Below are positions 16,465-24,349 of a DNA stretch of 64,000 nt, piece by piece. The notes beneath the pieces are model-generated. The model had not been told where the DNA came from, ran no database searches, and saw only the letters and a program-made list of their open reading frames with translations. Source of the stretch: Frigoribacterium sp. SL97 (GTDB taxonomy: Bacteria > Actinomycetota > Actinomycetes > Actinomycetales > Microbacteriaceae); NCBI RefSeq assembly GCF_026625765.1, contig NZ_CP113062.1:806001-870000 (forward strand). The letters are read 5' to 3'. A program made the translations under genes and the position numbers. How positions within the stretch are numbered: position 1 is the first letter of the stretch; each line of letters starts with the position of its first letter.

Positions 16465-16501
16465 GGAGGCGCGGTGCCCGTTCGTCGGGCACCGCGCCTC
16501 C
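16465..16501 (+). terminator. terminator after glpD built from an inverted pair of the dispersed motif
   Basis: A perfect 16-bp stem starts GGAGGCGCGG and closes on a TTCGT loop. The base of each arm is a copy of the dispersed motif core, in opposite orientation. It lies 28 bp after the glpD stop. Confidence 0.88.
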
Positions 16502-16637
16502 CGCGGTTCCTCCGTCCGCGGACGCGGGAACACCTGTGGAGGGTGACGGGTTGTCCCCACCGTGAGCAGCCCGGCTGCTGCGGCCGAACCCGCCGCTAGG
16601 CTGAGACGACTGCCCCCGAGTCCACTGGAGACGAACC

Positions 16638-17168
16638 ATGGTTGACGTGCGTCGAGTCAAGCTCCCCGGCGTGGGTGTGCTGCACACCTTCATCACCGAC
16701 GACGGCGGCAAGTGCGGTGTCATCACGCACCGCTCGGGTCACAGCGACCTCATCACGTTCAGCGACGACGTCGACGGCGACCACGTCAAGAAGGTCTCGC
16801 TGCGCCTCAGCGAGGACGAGGCGCACACGCTCGCCGAACTGCTCGGCGGCACGCGCATCACCGAGTCGCTCTCGGCCCTCGACCAGATCCCCGGCCTCAG
16901 CATCGACTGGTTCACGGTCGACTACGACGACCACATCGCCGGTCAGCCGCTCGGCGACCTCGGCGCCAAGGGCGTCGTCGGCCTGACCGTCGTGGCGGTC
17001 GTCCGGGGCGACGCGGCCAACCCGGCGCCGTCGGGCGACTTCAAGGTGTTCCCCGGCGACACGCTCGTCGTGGCCGGTTCACCCGAGAAGGTCGCCAAGG
17101 CGTTCTCGTTCTACCGCACGGGCGAGCTCAAGCACCGCTCGCCGGTCGACGCCCCGCCCGGGGGCTAG
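16638..17168 (+). CDS. khtT: cation:proton antiporter regulatory subunit with TrkA-C/RCK-C domain, KhtT-like
   Basis: The 176-aa soluble protein has an N-terminal alpha/beta part (MVDVRRVKLPGVGVLHTFITDDG) and a C-terminal TrkA_C (RCK_C) domain: IAGQPLGDLG, VVGLTVVAVVRGD, VFPGDTLVVAGSPEKV. The architecture and size match KhtT/AmhT subunits that gate the adjacent CPA2 antiporter. In Bacillus KhtT the RCK_C domain binds c-di-AMP; whether this one does is untested. GGAG precedes the ATG, and TAGGCT (16597-16602) is a likely -10. Four bases separate its stop from the antiporter start. Confidence 0.88.
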   Translation: MVDVRRVKLPGVGVLHTFITDDGGKCGVITHRSGHSDLITFSDDVDGDHVKKVSLRLSEDEAHTLAELLGGTRITESLSALDQIPGLSIDWFTVDYDDHIAGQPLGDLGAKGVVGLTVVAVVRGDAANPAPSGDFKVFPGDTLVVAGSPEKVAKAFSFYRTGELKHRSPVDAPPGG

Positions 17169-17172
17169 GCCG

Positions 17173-18684
17173 ATGCACCTGGGTGAAGAGCTGATCGTCC
17201 TCGGCATCCTGCTGCTGATCGCGTACGTGCTCGGCCGCGCCGGCAAGCTGATCGGCCTGCCGTCGATCCCGATCTACATGATCGTCGGCCTGCTCGCCAG
17301 CACGAACACGGGGTGGTTCCCGCTCAGCTTCGAGTCCGACAACATCGAGTTGATCGCCATCTTCGGGTTGATCCTGTTGCTGTTCAACCTCGGCCTCGAG
17401 TTCGACCAAGACGAATTCTTCTCGAACGCGGGGCGGCTCATCGTCTCGGGCGGCAGCTACATCGCCATCAACATGGGCGTCGGGCTGATCTTCGGCTTCA
17501 TGCTCGGGTGGGGCACGCGCGAGGCGCTGATCATCGCGGGCATGACGGCGACGTCATCGAGTGCGATCGTCACCAAGCTGCTGATCGAGTTGAACCGCCT
17601 GGCGAACCGCGAGACGCCGATGATCCTCGGCGTCACGGTCGTCGAAGACATCTTCATCGCCATCTACCTCGCGATCGTGTCCGTCGTGCTCAGCGGCGAG
17701 ACCGACCCGGGGCCGGTGATCCTGAAGCTCGGCATCGCCTTCGCGTTCCTCGTCGTGATGTTCGGCGTGGCCCGATGGGGTGGTCGCGTCGTCTCCCGGC
17801 TCATGCGCACGCGGGACGACGAACTCTTCACCGTGCTGTTCTTCGGACTGGCCGTGCTCTTCGCCGGCCTCGGCGAGGTGCTCGGGGTGACCGACGCGAT
17901 CGGCGCGTTCCTCATCGGCCTGATCATCGGGGCCACGAAGTTCCGCAACCGGGTCGAACAGTTCGCCCTGCCCATGCGCGACGTCTTCGGGGCGTTCTTC
18001 TTCCTGAACTTCGGCCTCGGGCTCAACCCGGCCCTGTTCCCGAGCGTGCTCGGCCCCGTGGCCATAGCCGTGGGCATGACCGTGCTGCTCAACGTGGGTG
18101 CCGGGCAGTTCGTCGCGTGGCTCAACAAGCTGGGGCCGCAGGCGGGCATCAACACCACGGTCATCCTGGTCAACCGGGGCGAGTTCGCGTTGATCCTGGC
18201 GACGCTGTCCGCGGGGGCGGGTCTCGACGAGCGGTTGCAGCCCTTCGCCGGTCTGTACGTGCTGATCATGGCGGTGCTCGGGCCGGTCCTCGCCTCGAAC
18301 AGCGAGCGCATCGGCTCGGTGCTGTTGCGGTCGCGCAAGAAGGCCGAGCGTGCCGAGGCCGAGGCCCGTCGTCTCGAACGCGAGGCGCGCAGCGGTGACG
18401 AGATCGCCCTGATGGAGGCCGCCCTCGCCGGTGACGACCTCGACCAGGCCGAGGTCACCGAGGACGACGACGAGCGCGAGACCGAGCGGGTCCGGGCCGG
18501 TGCGGCGCGGGCCGCCGCAGGCCGGGTCGACACCACGCGACACGGGGCCGACGGTGATGCCGACGCCGACGACGACCTGGACGACCTCGACGCGATGGAC
18601 GCCGACGAGGCCCGCATCTGGGCCGAGCAGGCGGGCCAACAGAGCGACCAGCGGGCCACGCGCCGACGCGACCCCGAGTACTGA
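17173..18684 (+). CDS. khtU: CPA2-family K+(Na+)/H+ antiporter, KhtU/KefB-like
   Basis: The 503-aa membrane protein has a CPA2 transport core of about 12 TM helices (residues 5-385). Markers include LLFNLGLEFDQDEF, MTATSSSAIVTKLL, LGVTVVEDIFIAIYL and LGVTDAIGAFLIGLIIG, the discontinuous-helix and proton-site regions of the family. It exports monovalent cations, most likely K+, in exchange for protons. From about residue 385 a charged coiled-coil-like tail (KKAERAEAEARRLEREAR) is followed by a long acidic region, with no TrkA-N domain. Regulation is therefore probably by the separate KhtT-like subunit encoded immediately upstream. Confidence 0.9.
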   Translation: MHLGEELIVLGILLLIAYVLGRAGKLIGLPSIPIYMIVGLLASTNTGWFPLSFESDNIELIAIFGLILLLFNLGLEFDQDEFFSNAGRLIVSGGSYIAINMGVGLIFGFMLGWGTREALIIAGMTATSSSAIVTKLLIELNRLANRETPMILGVTVVEDIFIAIYLAIVSVVLSGETDPGPVILKLGIAFAFLVVMFGVARWGGRVVSRLMRTRDDELFTVLFFGLAVLFAGLGEVLGVTDAIGAFLIGLIIGATKFRNRVEQFALPMRDVFGAFFFLNFGLGLNPALFPSVLGPVAIAVGMTVLLNVGAGQFVAWLNKLGPQAGINTTVILVNRGEFALILATLSAGAGLDERLQPFAGLYVLIMAVLGPVLASNSERIGSVLLRSRKKAERAEAEARRLEREARSGDEIALMEAALAGDDLDQAEVTEDDDERETERVRAGAARAAAGRVDTTRHGADGDADADDDLDDLDAMDADEARIWAEQAGQQSDQRATRRRDPEY

Positions 18685-18739
18685 ACCGCTCGCCGTCGTC
18701 CCAGCGGGTTCGTGGGCGACGCGAGGTACGATCGCCTCC

Positions 18740-19591
18740 GTGACCCAGACCGAGCAGCGCCCCGCCCTCCTCGGCGTCGACGGCGAACCGCTGCCCGCGA
18801 CCATGTGGCACGTCGCCCGTCGACCCCGCTGGATCGCCCTGCTCGGCCTCGCCCTCGTCGTGGCGGCGATCTTCGCCTGGCTCGGGCACTGGCAGATCGA
18901 GCGCAGCGTCGAGAGCGTGCAGGTCGTCAACCCCGAGACCGAGACCAGCAAGGTGCTGTCGTCGGTCGCGACCCCGCAGACGCCCTTCGCCGATTCGCTC
19001 GGTGCCCAGCGCGTGTCCGTCACCGGTGAGTTCGACCCGGACGACTTCGCCGTCATCGGTGACCGCGTCAACGGTGGCGAGACCGGCTACTGGCTGATCG
19101 GCCGTTTCGTCGACGACGCCAACGGCGCCTCGCTGCCCGTGGGGCTCGGCTGGTCCGCGACCCGCGAGGGTGCCGAGGCCGCCGAGCCGTCCGTGGCCGC
19201 GACCTCGACCGTCACGGTCGAGGGCCGCTACTTCCCGTCCGAGTCGCCGACCGAGAGCGACTTCGAGAGCGGTGCGCAGACCGTCGTGTCCGTGGCCGCC
19301 CTGATCAACGAGTGGCCCGGCTTCGACGGCCAGGTCTACGGCGGCTACGTCGTCTCCGACTCCGCACCCGCGTCGCTGAGCGAGATCGACTCCGCGCCTC
19401 CGGCGTCCGACGTGCAGTTCAACTGGCTCAACGTCTTCTACGCGATCGAATGGGTCGTCTTCGCCGGCTTCGCGGTCTTCCTCTGGTTCCGGCTCGTCCG
19501 CGACGCGTTCGAGCGCGAGCACGAAGAAGCCGAGGAGGCGCGGGCCGAGGCGGACGCGCGCGGCGCGACCCAGCCGACCCGCGCCTCCTGA
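18740..19591 (+). CDS. SURF1-family cytochrome oxidase assembly protein
   Basis: The 283-aa protein has the SURF1 layout: a TM near residues 31-49 (WIALLGLALVVAAIFAWLGHWQ), a periplasmic-side beta-rich domain (QRVSVTGEFDPDD, GYWLIGRFVDD, VEGRYFPSESP), and a second TM near the C-terminus (FYAIEWVVFAGFAVFLWFR). SURF1 proteins help insert haem into cytochrome c oxidase subunit I. TACGAT (18727-18732) ends seven bases before the GTG and there is no Shine-Dalgarno, so it is probably leaderless. Both EEARAE and the final TRAS residues are encoded by dispersed-motif copies. Confidence 0.85.
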   Translation: MTQTEQRPALLGVDGEPLPATMWHVARRPRWIALLGLALVVAAIFAWLGHWQIERSVESVQVVNPETETSKVLSSVATPQTPFADSLGAQRVSVTGEFDPDDFAVIGDRVNGGETGYWLIGRFVDDANGASLPVGLGWSATREGAEAAEPSVAATSTVTVEGRYFPSESPTESDFESGAQTVVSVAALINEWPGFDGQVYGGYVVSDSAPASLSEIDSAPPASDVQFNWLNVFYAIEWVVFAGFAVFLWFRLVRDAFEREHEEAEEARAEADARGATQPTRAS

Positions 19592-19666
19592 CCCCGCGCG
19601 TCCCGACCTGTCGACGTCGACAGGTGCCGTCCTGGCGCAGGGGCGGGCGCGGCTAGAATCGTCCCC

Positions 19667-20107
19667 ATGCCTCTGAAGCCCCGGCAACGCGACATCCCGA
19701 AGATCCCGGGTGCCGTCAGGTTCTACAAGATCTCGGCATACGTCACCGGCGTGATGCTGCTGCTGCTCATCTTCGAGATGCTGTTCAAGTACACGCCCCT
19801 GCAGCTCGAGATGCAGCTCGGCGGTCAGGGCGGGTTCCTCGTGCCGGTCGACTCGACCACGGGCTTCAACCTGTCGACCGCGATCCTCATCGCGCACGGT
19901 TGGCTCTACGTCGTCTACCTCTTCGCCGACTTCCGTCTCTGGAGCCTGATGCGGTGGCCGTTCTCGCGGTTCTTCCTCATCGCGCTCGGCGGCGTCGTGC
20001 CCCTGCTCTCGTTCTTCGTCGAGAGCCACATGACCAAGCTCGCGACGCGGCAGTACGAAGCCCTGACCGCCGAGACCACCCCCACGACCGAGGGAGCCCC
20101 CGCGTGA
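19667..20107 (+). CDS. DUF3817 membrane protein
   Basis: The 146-aa protein has three to four TM helices and the DUF3817 pattern: FYKISAYVTGVMLLLLIFEMLFKY near the start, IAHGWLYVVYLFADFRLW in the middle, and GGVVPLLSFFVE toward the end. This is a small actinobacterial integral membrane family of unknown function, often next to guaA. TAGAAT (19654-19659) lies seven bases before the ATG with no Shine-Dalgarno, so a leaderless start is likely. The stop overlaps the guaA GTG (GTGA), so guaA translation is coupled to it. Confidence 0.85.
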   Translation: MPLKPRQRDIPKIPGAVRFYKISAYVTGVMLLLLIFEMLFKYTPLQLEMQLGGQGGFLVPVDSTTGFNLSTAILIAHGWLYVVYLFADFRLWSLMRWPFSRFFLIALGGVVPLLSFFVESHMTKLATRQYEALTAETTPTTEGAPA

Positions 20108-21753
20108 CCGACGCACCCGAGACCGCCGAGGCGTCGGCGACGACCGCCGCCACGGCCCCCGCACCGGCCGACCGCGCGCCCGAGACCGCGCAGAGCCCCG
20201 TGCTCGTCGTCGACTTCGGCGCCCAGTACGCGCAGCTGATCGCCCGGCGCGTGCGTGAGGCCAACGTCTACAGCGAGATCGTTCCCCACACGATCACCGC
20301 GGCCGAGATCGCCGAGAAGAACCCCGTGGGCATCGTGCTCAGCGGTGGTCCGTCGAGCGTCTACGAAGAAGGCGCGCCGAGCATCGACGCGGGCATCTTC
20401 GACCTCGACATCCCCGTGCTGGGCATCTGCTACGGCTTCCAGGCCATGGCCAAGGCGCTCGGCGGCGAGGTCTCGCAGACCGGCCAGCGTGAGTACGGCG
20501 CCACCGACGTCACGCTCGCCGAGGGCGACAGCACGCTGCTGTCGGGCCAGCCGGCCTCGCAGACGACGTGGATGAGCCACGGCGACTCGGTGTCGAAGGC
20601 CCCCGAGGGCTTCGACGTGCTCGCCTCGAGCGCCTCGACCCCCGTCGCCGCGTTCTCGAGCGACGCCCGCAAGCTCTACGGCGTCCAGTGGCACCCCGAG
20701 GTCAAGCACTCGTCGTACGGCCAGGCCGTGCTCGAGAACTTCCTGCACCGCGCCGCCGGCATCCCCGCCGACTGGAACAGCGGCAACGTCATCGCCGAGC
20801 AGGTCGCCCGCATCCGCGAGCAGGTCGGTGACGCACGCGTCATCTGCGGCCTCTCGGGCGGGGTCGACTCGGCCGTCGCGGCCGCCATCGTGCACGAGGC
20901 CGTCGGCGACCAGCTGATCTGCGTCTTCGTCGACCACGGCCTGCTGCGCGCCGACGAGCGTCGTCAGGTCGAAGAGGACTACGTCGCCTCGACCGGTGTG
21001 CGACTCGTCACGATCGACGCCGAGCAGCAGTTCCTCGACGCCCTCGCCGGGGTGACCGACCCCGAGCAGAAGCGCAAGATCATCGGCCGCGAGTTCATCC
21101 GCAGCTTCGAGGCCGCCGCCGAGGCGCTGGTGCTCGAGGCCGCGGCCGAGGGCGACTCGGCCGTGAAGTTCCTCGTGCAGGGCACCCTCTACCCCGACGT
21201 CGTCGAGAGCGGTGGCGGTACGGGCACGGCGAACATCAAGAGCCACCACAACGTGGGCGGCCTGCCCGAAGACCTGCAGTTCGAGCTCGTCGAGCCGCTG
21301 CGCACCCTCTTCAAGGACGAGGTGCGCGCGATCGGGCGCGAGCTCGGTCTGCCCGAGGTCATCGTCGGGCGTCAGCCGTTCCCCGGCCCCGGTCTCGGCA
21401 TCCGCATCGTGGGCGAGGTGACGCACGAGCGACTCGAGCTGCTGCGTGCGGCCGACGCGATCGCGCGGGCCGAGCTGACCGCGGCCGGCCTGGACGACGA
21501 GATCTGGCAGTGCCCCGTGGTGCTGCTCGCCGACGTCCGCTCGGTGGGTGTGCAGGGCGACGGTCGTACGTACGGTCACCCGATCGTGCTGCGTCCGGTG
21601 TCGTCCGAGGACGCGATGACGGCCGACTGGACGCGTCTGCCCTACGACGTGCTGGCCCGCATCTCGAACCGCATCACGAACGAGGTGGACGGCGTCAACC
21701 GCGTCGTGCTCGACGTCACCTCCAAGCCCCCGGGAACGATCGAATGGGAATGA
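20104..21753 (+). CDS. guaA: GMP synthase (glutamine-hydrolysing)
   Basis: The 549-aa enzyme aminates XMP to GMP using glutamine and ATP. The glutamine amidotransferase half has VLVVDFGAQYAQLIARRVRE, the nucleophile in VLGICYGFQAM (Cys109) and the His/Glu pair in VQWHPEV. The ATP-pyrophosphatase P-loop is SGGVDS (251-256), followed by the dimerisation domain with GRQPFPGPGLGIRI. About 30 extra N-terminal Ala/Thr-rich residues come from the GTG start that overlaps the DUF3817 stop. Together with guaB it completes IMP-to-GMP synthesis. Confidence 0.97.
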   Translation: MTDAPETAEASATTAATAPAPADRAPETAQSPVLVVDFGAQYAQLIARRVREANVYSEIVPHTITAAEIAEKNPVGIVLSGGPSSVYEEGAPSIDAGIFDLDIPVLGICYGFQAMAKALGGEVSQTGQREYGATDVTLAEGDSTLLSGQPASQTTWMSHGDSVSKAPEGFDVLASSASTPVAAFSSDARKLYGVQWHPEVKHSSYGQAVLENFLHRAAGIPADWNSGNVIAEQVARIREQVGDARVICGLSGGVDSAVAAAIVHEAVGDQLICVFVDHGLLRADERRQVEEDYVASTGVRLVTIDAEQQFLDALAGVTDPEQKRKIIGREFIRSFEAAAEALVLEAAAEGDSAVKFLVQGTLYPDVVESGGGTGTANIKSHHNVGGLPEDLQFELVEPLRTLFKDEVRAIGRELGLPEVIVGRQPFPGPGLGIRIVGEVTHERLELLRAADAIARAELTAAGLDDEIWQCPVVLLADVRSVGVQGDGRTYGHPIVLRPVSSEDAMTADWTRLPYDVLARISNRITNEVDGVNRVVLDVTSKPPGTIEWE

Positions 21754-21794
21754 CCGGGCTGTTTTCGATGCGAAGCATCGAGCCCGGTCATTCC
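21747..21794 (+). terminator. terminator hairpin overlapping the end of guaA
   Basis: A perfect 14-bp outer stem (GGAATGACCGGGCT with its complement) encloses a second perfect 6-bp stem CGATGC-GAA-GCATCG, with TTTT between the two left arms. The left arm includes the guaA stop codon. Confidence 0.8.
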
Positions 21795-21868
21795 GGGGGA
21801 GCCTGCGACCCCGGTGCCCACCAGTAGCCGCGAACGTGGAGTGAGGGAGACCTCCCGCGAAGCGCAGT

Positions 21869-21918
21869 GACGACGAAACCCCCTCCGGCAGACACCTGCC
21901 CGAGGGGGTTTCGTCGTC
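21869..21918. terminator. bidirectional terminator
   Basis: A 17-bp perfect stem (GACGACGAAACCCCCTC and complement) encloses an inner GGCAG/CTGCC stem. The run of A on one side and T on the other allows use from either strand, between guaA (+) and the YccA-like gene (-). Confidence 0.8.
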
Positions 21919-22073
21919 TCCGCGGGATGTCGTCGTCCCTGGATCTCGGGGTGCTCTCGGGCCAGGGCGCGAACGAGCGGGCAGAACGTGCCCTTCATCT
22001 GCCCACGAGCAGCACCTTCTGCCCCCTCGGCCATCGACCCCCACCCCCTCGGCCGTCGACCCCCACCCACACA

Positions 22074-22111
22074 GAAGCGGGGCCCGTCCCGGTCGGAACG
22101 AGCCCCGCTTC
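22074..22111 (-). terminator. terminator after the YccA-like gene
   Basis: A 10-bp perfect stem (GAAGCGGGGC and complement) with an 18-base partly self-paired loop lies 28 bp beyond the minus-strand stop at 22139. Confidence 0.75.
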
Positions 22112-22138
22112 GGGGTGGTGCGGGTGACGCCGCGCTGG

Positions 22139-22972
22139 CTAGTCGCTGCCGCGCAGGATGGCGAGCATGCGCAGGATCTCGACGTAGAGCCAGATCACGG
22201 TCATGACGATGCCGAAGGCGGCCGACCAGGCGTAGATGCGGGGTGCGCCGCGCTCGACGCCGGTCTTGACCTGGTCGAAGTCGAGGACCAGCGAGTACGC
22301 GGCCATGATCACGACGAGGATGCCCAGGATGAAGCCGAGCGGGATGCCGAAGATCTCCATGCCGCGGAGGCCCCAGGGGTTGCTGTTCGCACCGAAGATC
22401 ATCAGACCGAAGTTGATCAGCGAGAAGACGCCGTAGCCGATCATCGCGATCATGAAGACCTTGGTGGCCTTGGCCGACGCGCGGATCTTGCCACTCTTGA
22501 AGAGCAGCAGGGTCGTGGCGAACACCGCGACGGTGCCGATCAGGGCCTGGGTGACGATGCCGTCCCACCGGCTCTCGAAGATCGACGAGATGCCACCGAC
22601 GAAGAGACCCTGTGCCGCCGAGTAGGCGAGCACGAGCCCGGGGGAGGGCTTCTTCTTGAAGATGTTGACGAGCGCCAGCACGAAGCCGGCGATGGCCCCG
22701 ACGAAGGCGAGGGCCGGGATGAACCATCCGATGGCCGCACCGACGAGCACGACACCGAACGCGAGCAGCGTCTTGGTGATGGTGTCTTCGTAGGTCATGC
22801 GGTCGGTCTGCGTGGGGCCGGCGGCGGGCTGCGAGTAGAGCTGCTGCAGCTGTTCGGCGGTCATGCCGTTGTACTCGACCGGCTGGGCTGCGCCCTGCTG
22901 CTGACGGATGACGGGCCCGCCGTTCTTCGAGAAGGCCGGCGACTGACTGAAGCCGGGATTCGAGAATGCCAA
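22139..22972 (-). CDS. Bax inhibitor-1/YccA family membrane protein
   Basis: The 277-aa protein has a 70-residue polar N-terminus rich in Gln, Pro and Ser, then seven TM helices of the BI-1-like (UPF0005) fold. Typical segments are ALAFVGAIAGFVLALVNIFKK, PGLVLAYSAAQGLFVGGISSIFE and the C-terminal IYAWSAAFGIVMTVIWLYVEILRMLAIL. BI-1 family proteins are reported pH- and Ca2+-linked leak channels in some bacteria, but the role in actinobacteria is unknown. The start is TTG, supported by GAGGA five bases upstream. Confidence 0.85.
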   Translation of the reverse strand: MAFSNPGFSQSPAFSKNGGPVIRQQQGAAQPVEYNGMTAEQLQQLYSQPAAGPTQTDRMTYEDTITKTLLAFGVVLVGAAIGWFIPALAFVGAIAGFVLALVNIFKKKPSPGLVLAYSAAQGLFVGGISSIFESRWDGIVTQALIGTVAVFATTLLLFKSGKIRASAKATKVFMIAMIGYGVFSLINFGLMIFGANSNPWGLRGMEIFGIPLGFILGILVVIMAAYSLVLDFDQVKTGVERGAPRIYAWSAAFGIVMTVIWLYVEILRMLAILRGSD

Positions 22973-23276
22973 GGGGTTCCTCTTCTGATCGCTAGGGATG
23001 TGTGGATCGCCCGCGCAGGTTCACGAAGGCGTTTCCGTACAGATGAGGCTAACGCCTGTCGTGCAACGAATGGCTGAAGATCTGCCTGATGAGAGCCGCA
23101 TTCTCGCAGGGCGAACGTGCGTGCCGTGCATCTTTTGCGTCTGCGGGGGGCGAGACGCCTCGTCCCCAGGGGCCGCGCCTCCTCGTCTCTCCACAGACGG
23201 TCTTTCCGCAGATGGCCTCTCGCCGGGAGGTCGGGCGGCTCGGGCTGCGCACGGGGACGCCGGTTAGCGTGACCGG
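22973..23276. other. divergent intergenic region
   Basis: This 304-bp region separates the YccA-like gene (-) from the phosphodiesterase gene (+). It holds the likely -10 of the latter, TAGCGT (23265-23270), a motif copy at 23175-23182, and a short GCGTCT/AGACGC inverted repeat near 23138-23160. No convincing gene is visible. Confidence 0.5.
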
Positions 23277-24269
23277 GTGTCCACCTCGCCTCTCGTCATC
23301 GCCCATCGCGGCGCCAGCGGTCACCGACCCGAGCACGGCGAGGACGCCTACCGTCTCGCGATCGAACTCGGGGCCGACGCCATCGAGCCCGACCTGGTCG
23401 CGTCGAGCGACGGCGTGCTCGTCCTGCGGCACGAGAACGAGATCTCGGGCACGACCGACGTCGCCGACCACGACGAGTTCCGTCACCGCCGCACGACCAA
23501 GACCATCGACGGCACGAAGGTCACGGGCTGGTTCACCGAGGACTTCACCTGGGACGAGCTCAGCACGCTGCGCATCCGCGAACGGCTGCCCGAGCTTCGG
23601 CCCGAGAGTGCGGCGCACGACGGCGAGGGGCGCATCCAGCGGCTGGGCGACCTGCTCGACCTGCTCGATGCGGCCGACCGGCCCGTCGGCCTCGTCGCCG
23701 AGGTCAAGCACGCCACCTACTTCGACTCGATCGGCCTGCCGCTCGGCGAGCTGCTCGCCGACGAGCTGCGGCAGCGGCGCTGGGTCGACGACCCGCGGCT
23801 GACCATCGAGTCGTTCGAGCAGACCGTGCTCGGTCGCCTGGCCGACCAGCGGCTCGGGGCCCGGCTCGTCTACCTGCTCGAGAAGGCGGGCGTGGCGGCC
23901 GACCTGGTCGCGTCGGGCAGATCGTCGGTGGGCTACCGCGACCAGCTGCACGCCGAGTCGCTCGAGTCGTTCGTCGACGCCGGGCTGCACGGCGTCAGCC
24001 TCGACAAGCACACGCTCGTCGACGCGCAGGGGGCGACCGACGGTCGGGTCGTCGACCGGGCGCACGCGGCCGGCCTCGACGTCTTCACCTGGACGCTCCG
24101 TGCCGAGAACGCGTTCCTGGCCAAGGCCCACCGCGGCCCCGGTGGCAAGGCGGCCTTCGGCGACTGGCAGGCCGAGTTCACCTCGCTCCTGGCGCTCGGC
24201 GTCGACGGGGTCTTCGCCGACCAGCCCGAGCTCGCCGAGGAGGCGCGGGTCGCCTCCGCGTCCCGCTGA
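23277..24269 (+). CDS. glycerophosphodiester phosphodiesterase family protein
   Basis: The 330-aa cytosolic-looking protein (no signal peptide) has the GDPD TIM-barrel: IAHRGASGHRPEH at residues 8-20 (catalytic His pair), then GADAIEPDLV with the metal-binding Glu/Asp, and LRHENEISGTTDVAD. It hydrolyses glycerophosphodiesters to glycerol 3-phosphate and an alcohol. That product could feed the GlpD encoded 7 kb upstream, though nothing links their transcription. TAGCGT ends six bases before the GTG and no Shine-Dalgarno is seen, so leaderless translation is likely. The C-terminal EEARVAS is encoded by a motif copy. Confidence 0.9.
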   Translation: MSTSPLVIAHRGASGHRPEHGEDAYRLAIELGADAIEPDLVASSDGVLVLRHENEISGTTDVADHDEFRHRRTTKTIDGTKVTGWFTEDFTWDELSTLRIRERLPELRPESAAHDGEGRIQRLGDLLDLLDAADRPVGLVAEVKHATYFDSIGLPLGELLADELRQRRWVDDPRLTIESFEQTVLGRLADQRLGARLVYLLEKAGVAADLVASGRSSVGYRDQLHAESLESFVDAGLHGVSLDKHTLVDAQGATDGRVVDRAHAAGLDVFTWTLRAENAFLAKAHRGPGGKAAFGDWQAEFTSLLALGVDGVFADQPELAEEARVASASR

Positions 24270-24349
24270 CCCCGCGCGACGCCGCCTGCGACCGTGGTCG
24301 CCCCGCACCCTCTCGCCATGTCGGTGGTCGCGCTTAGACTCGACGGGCC

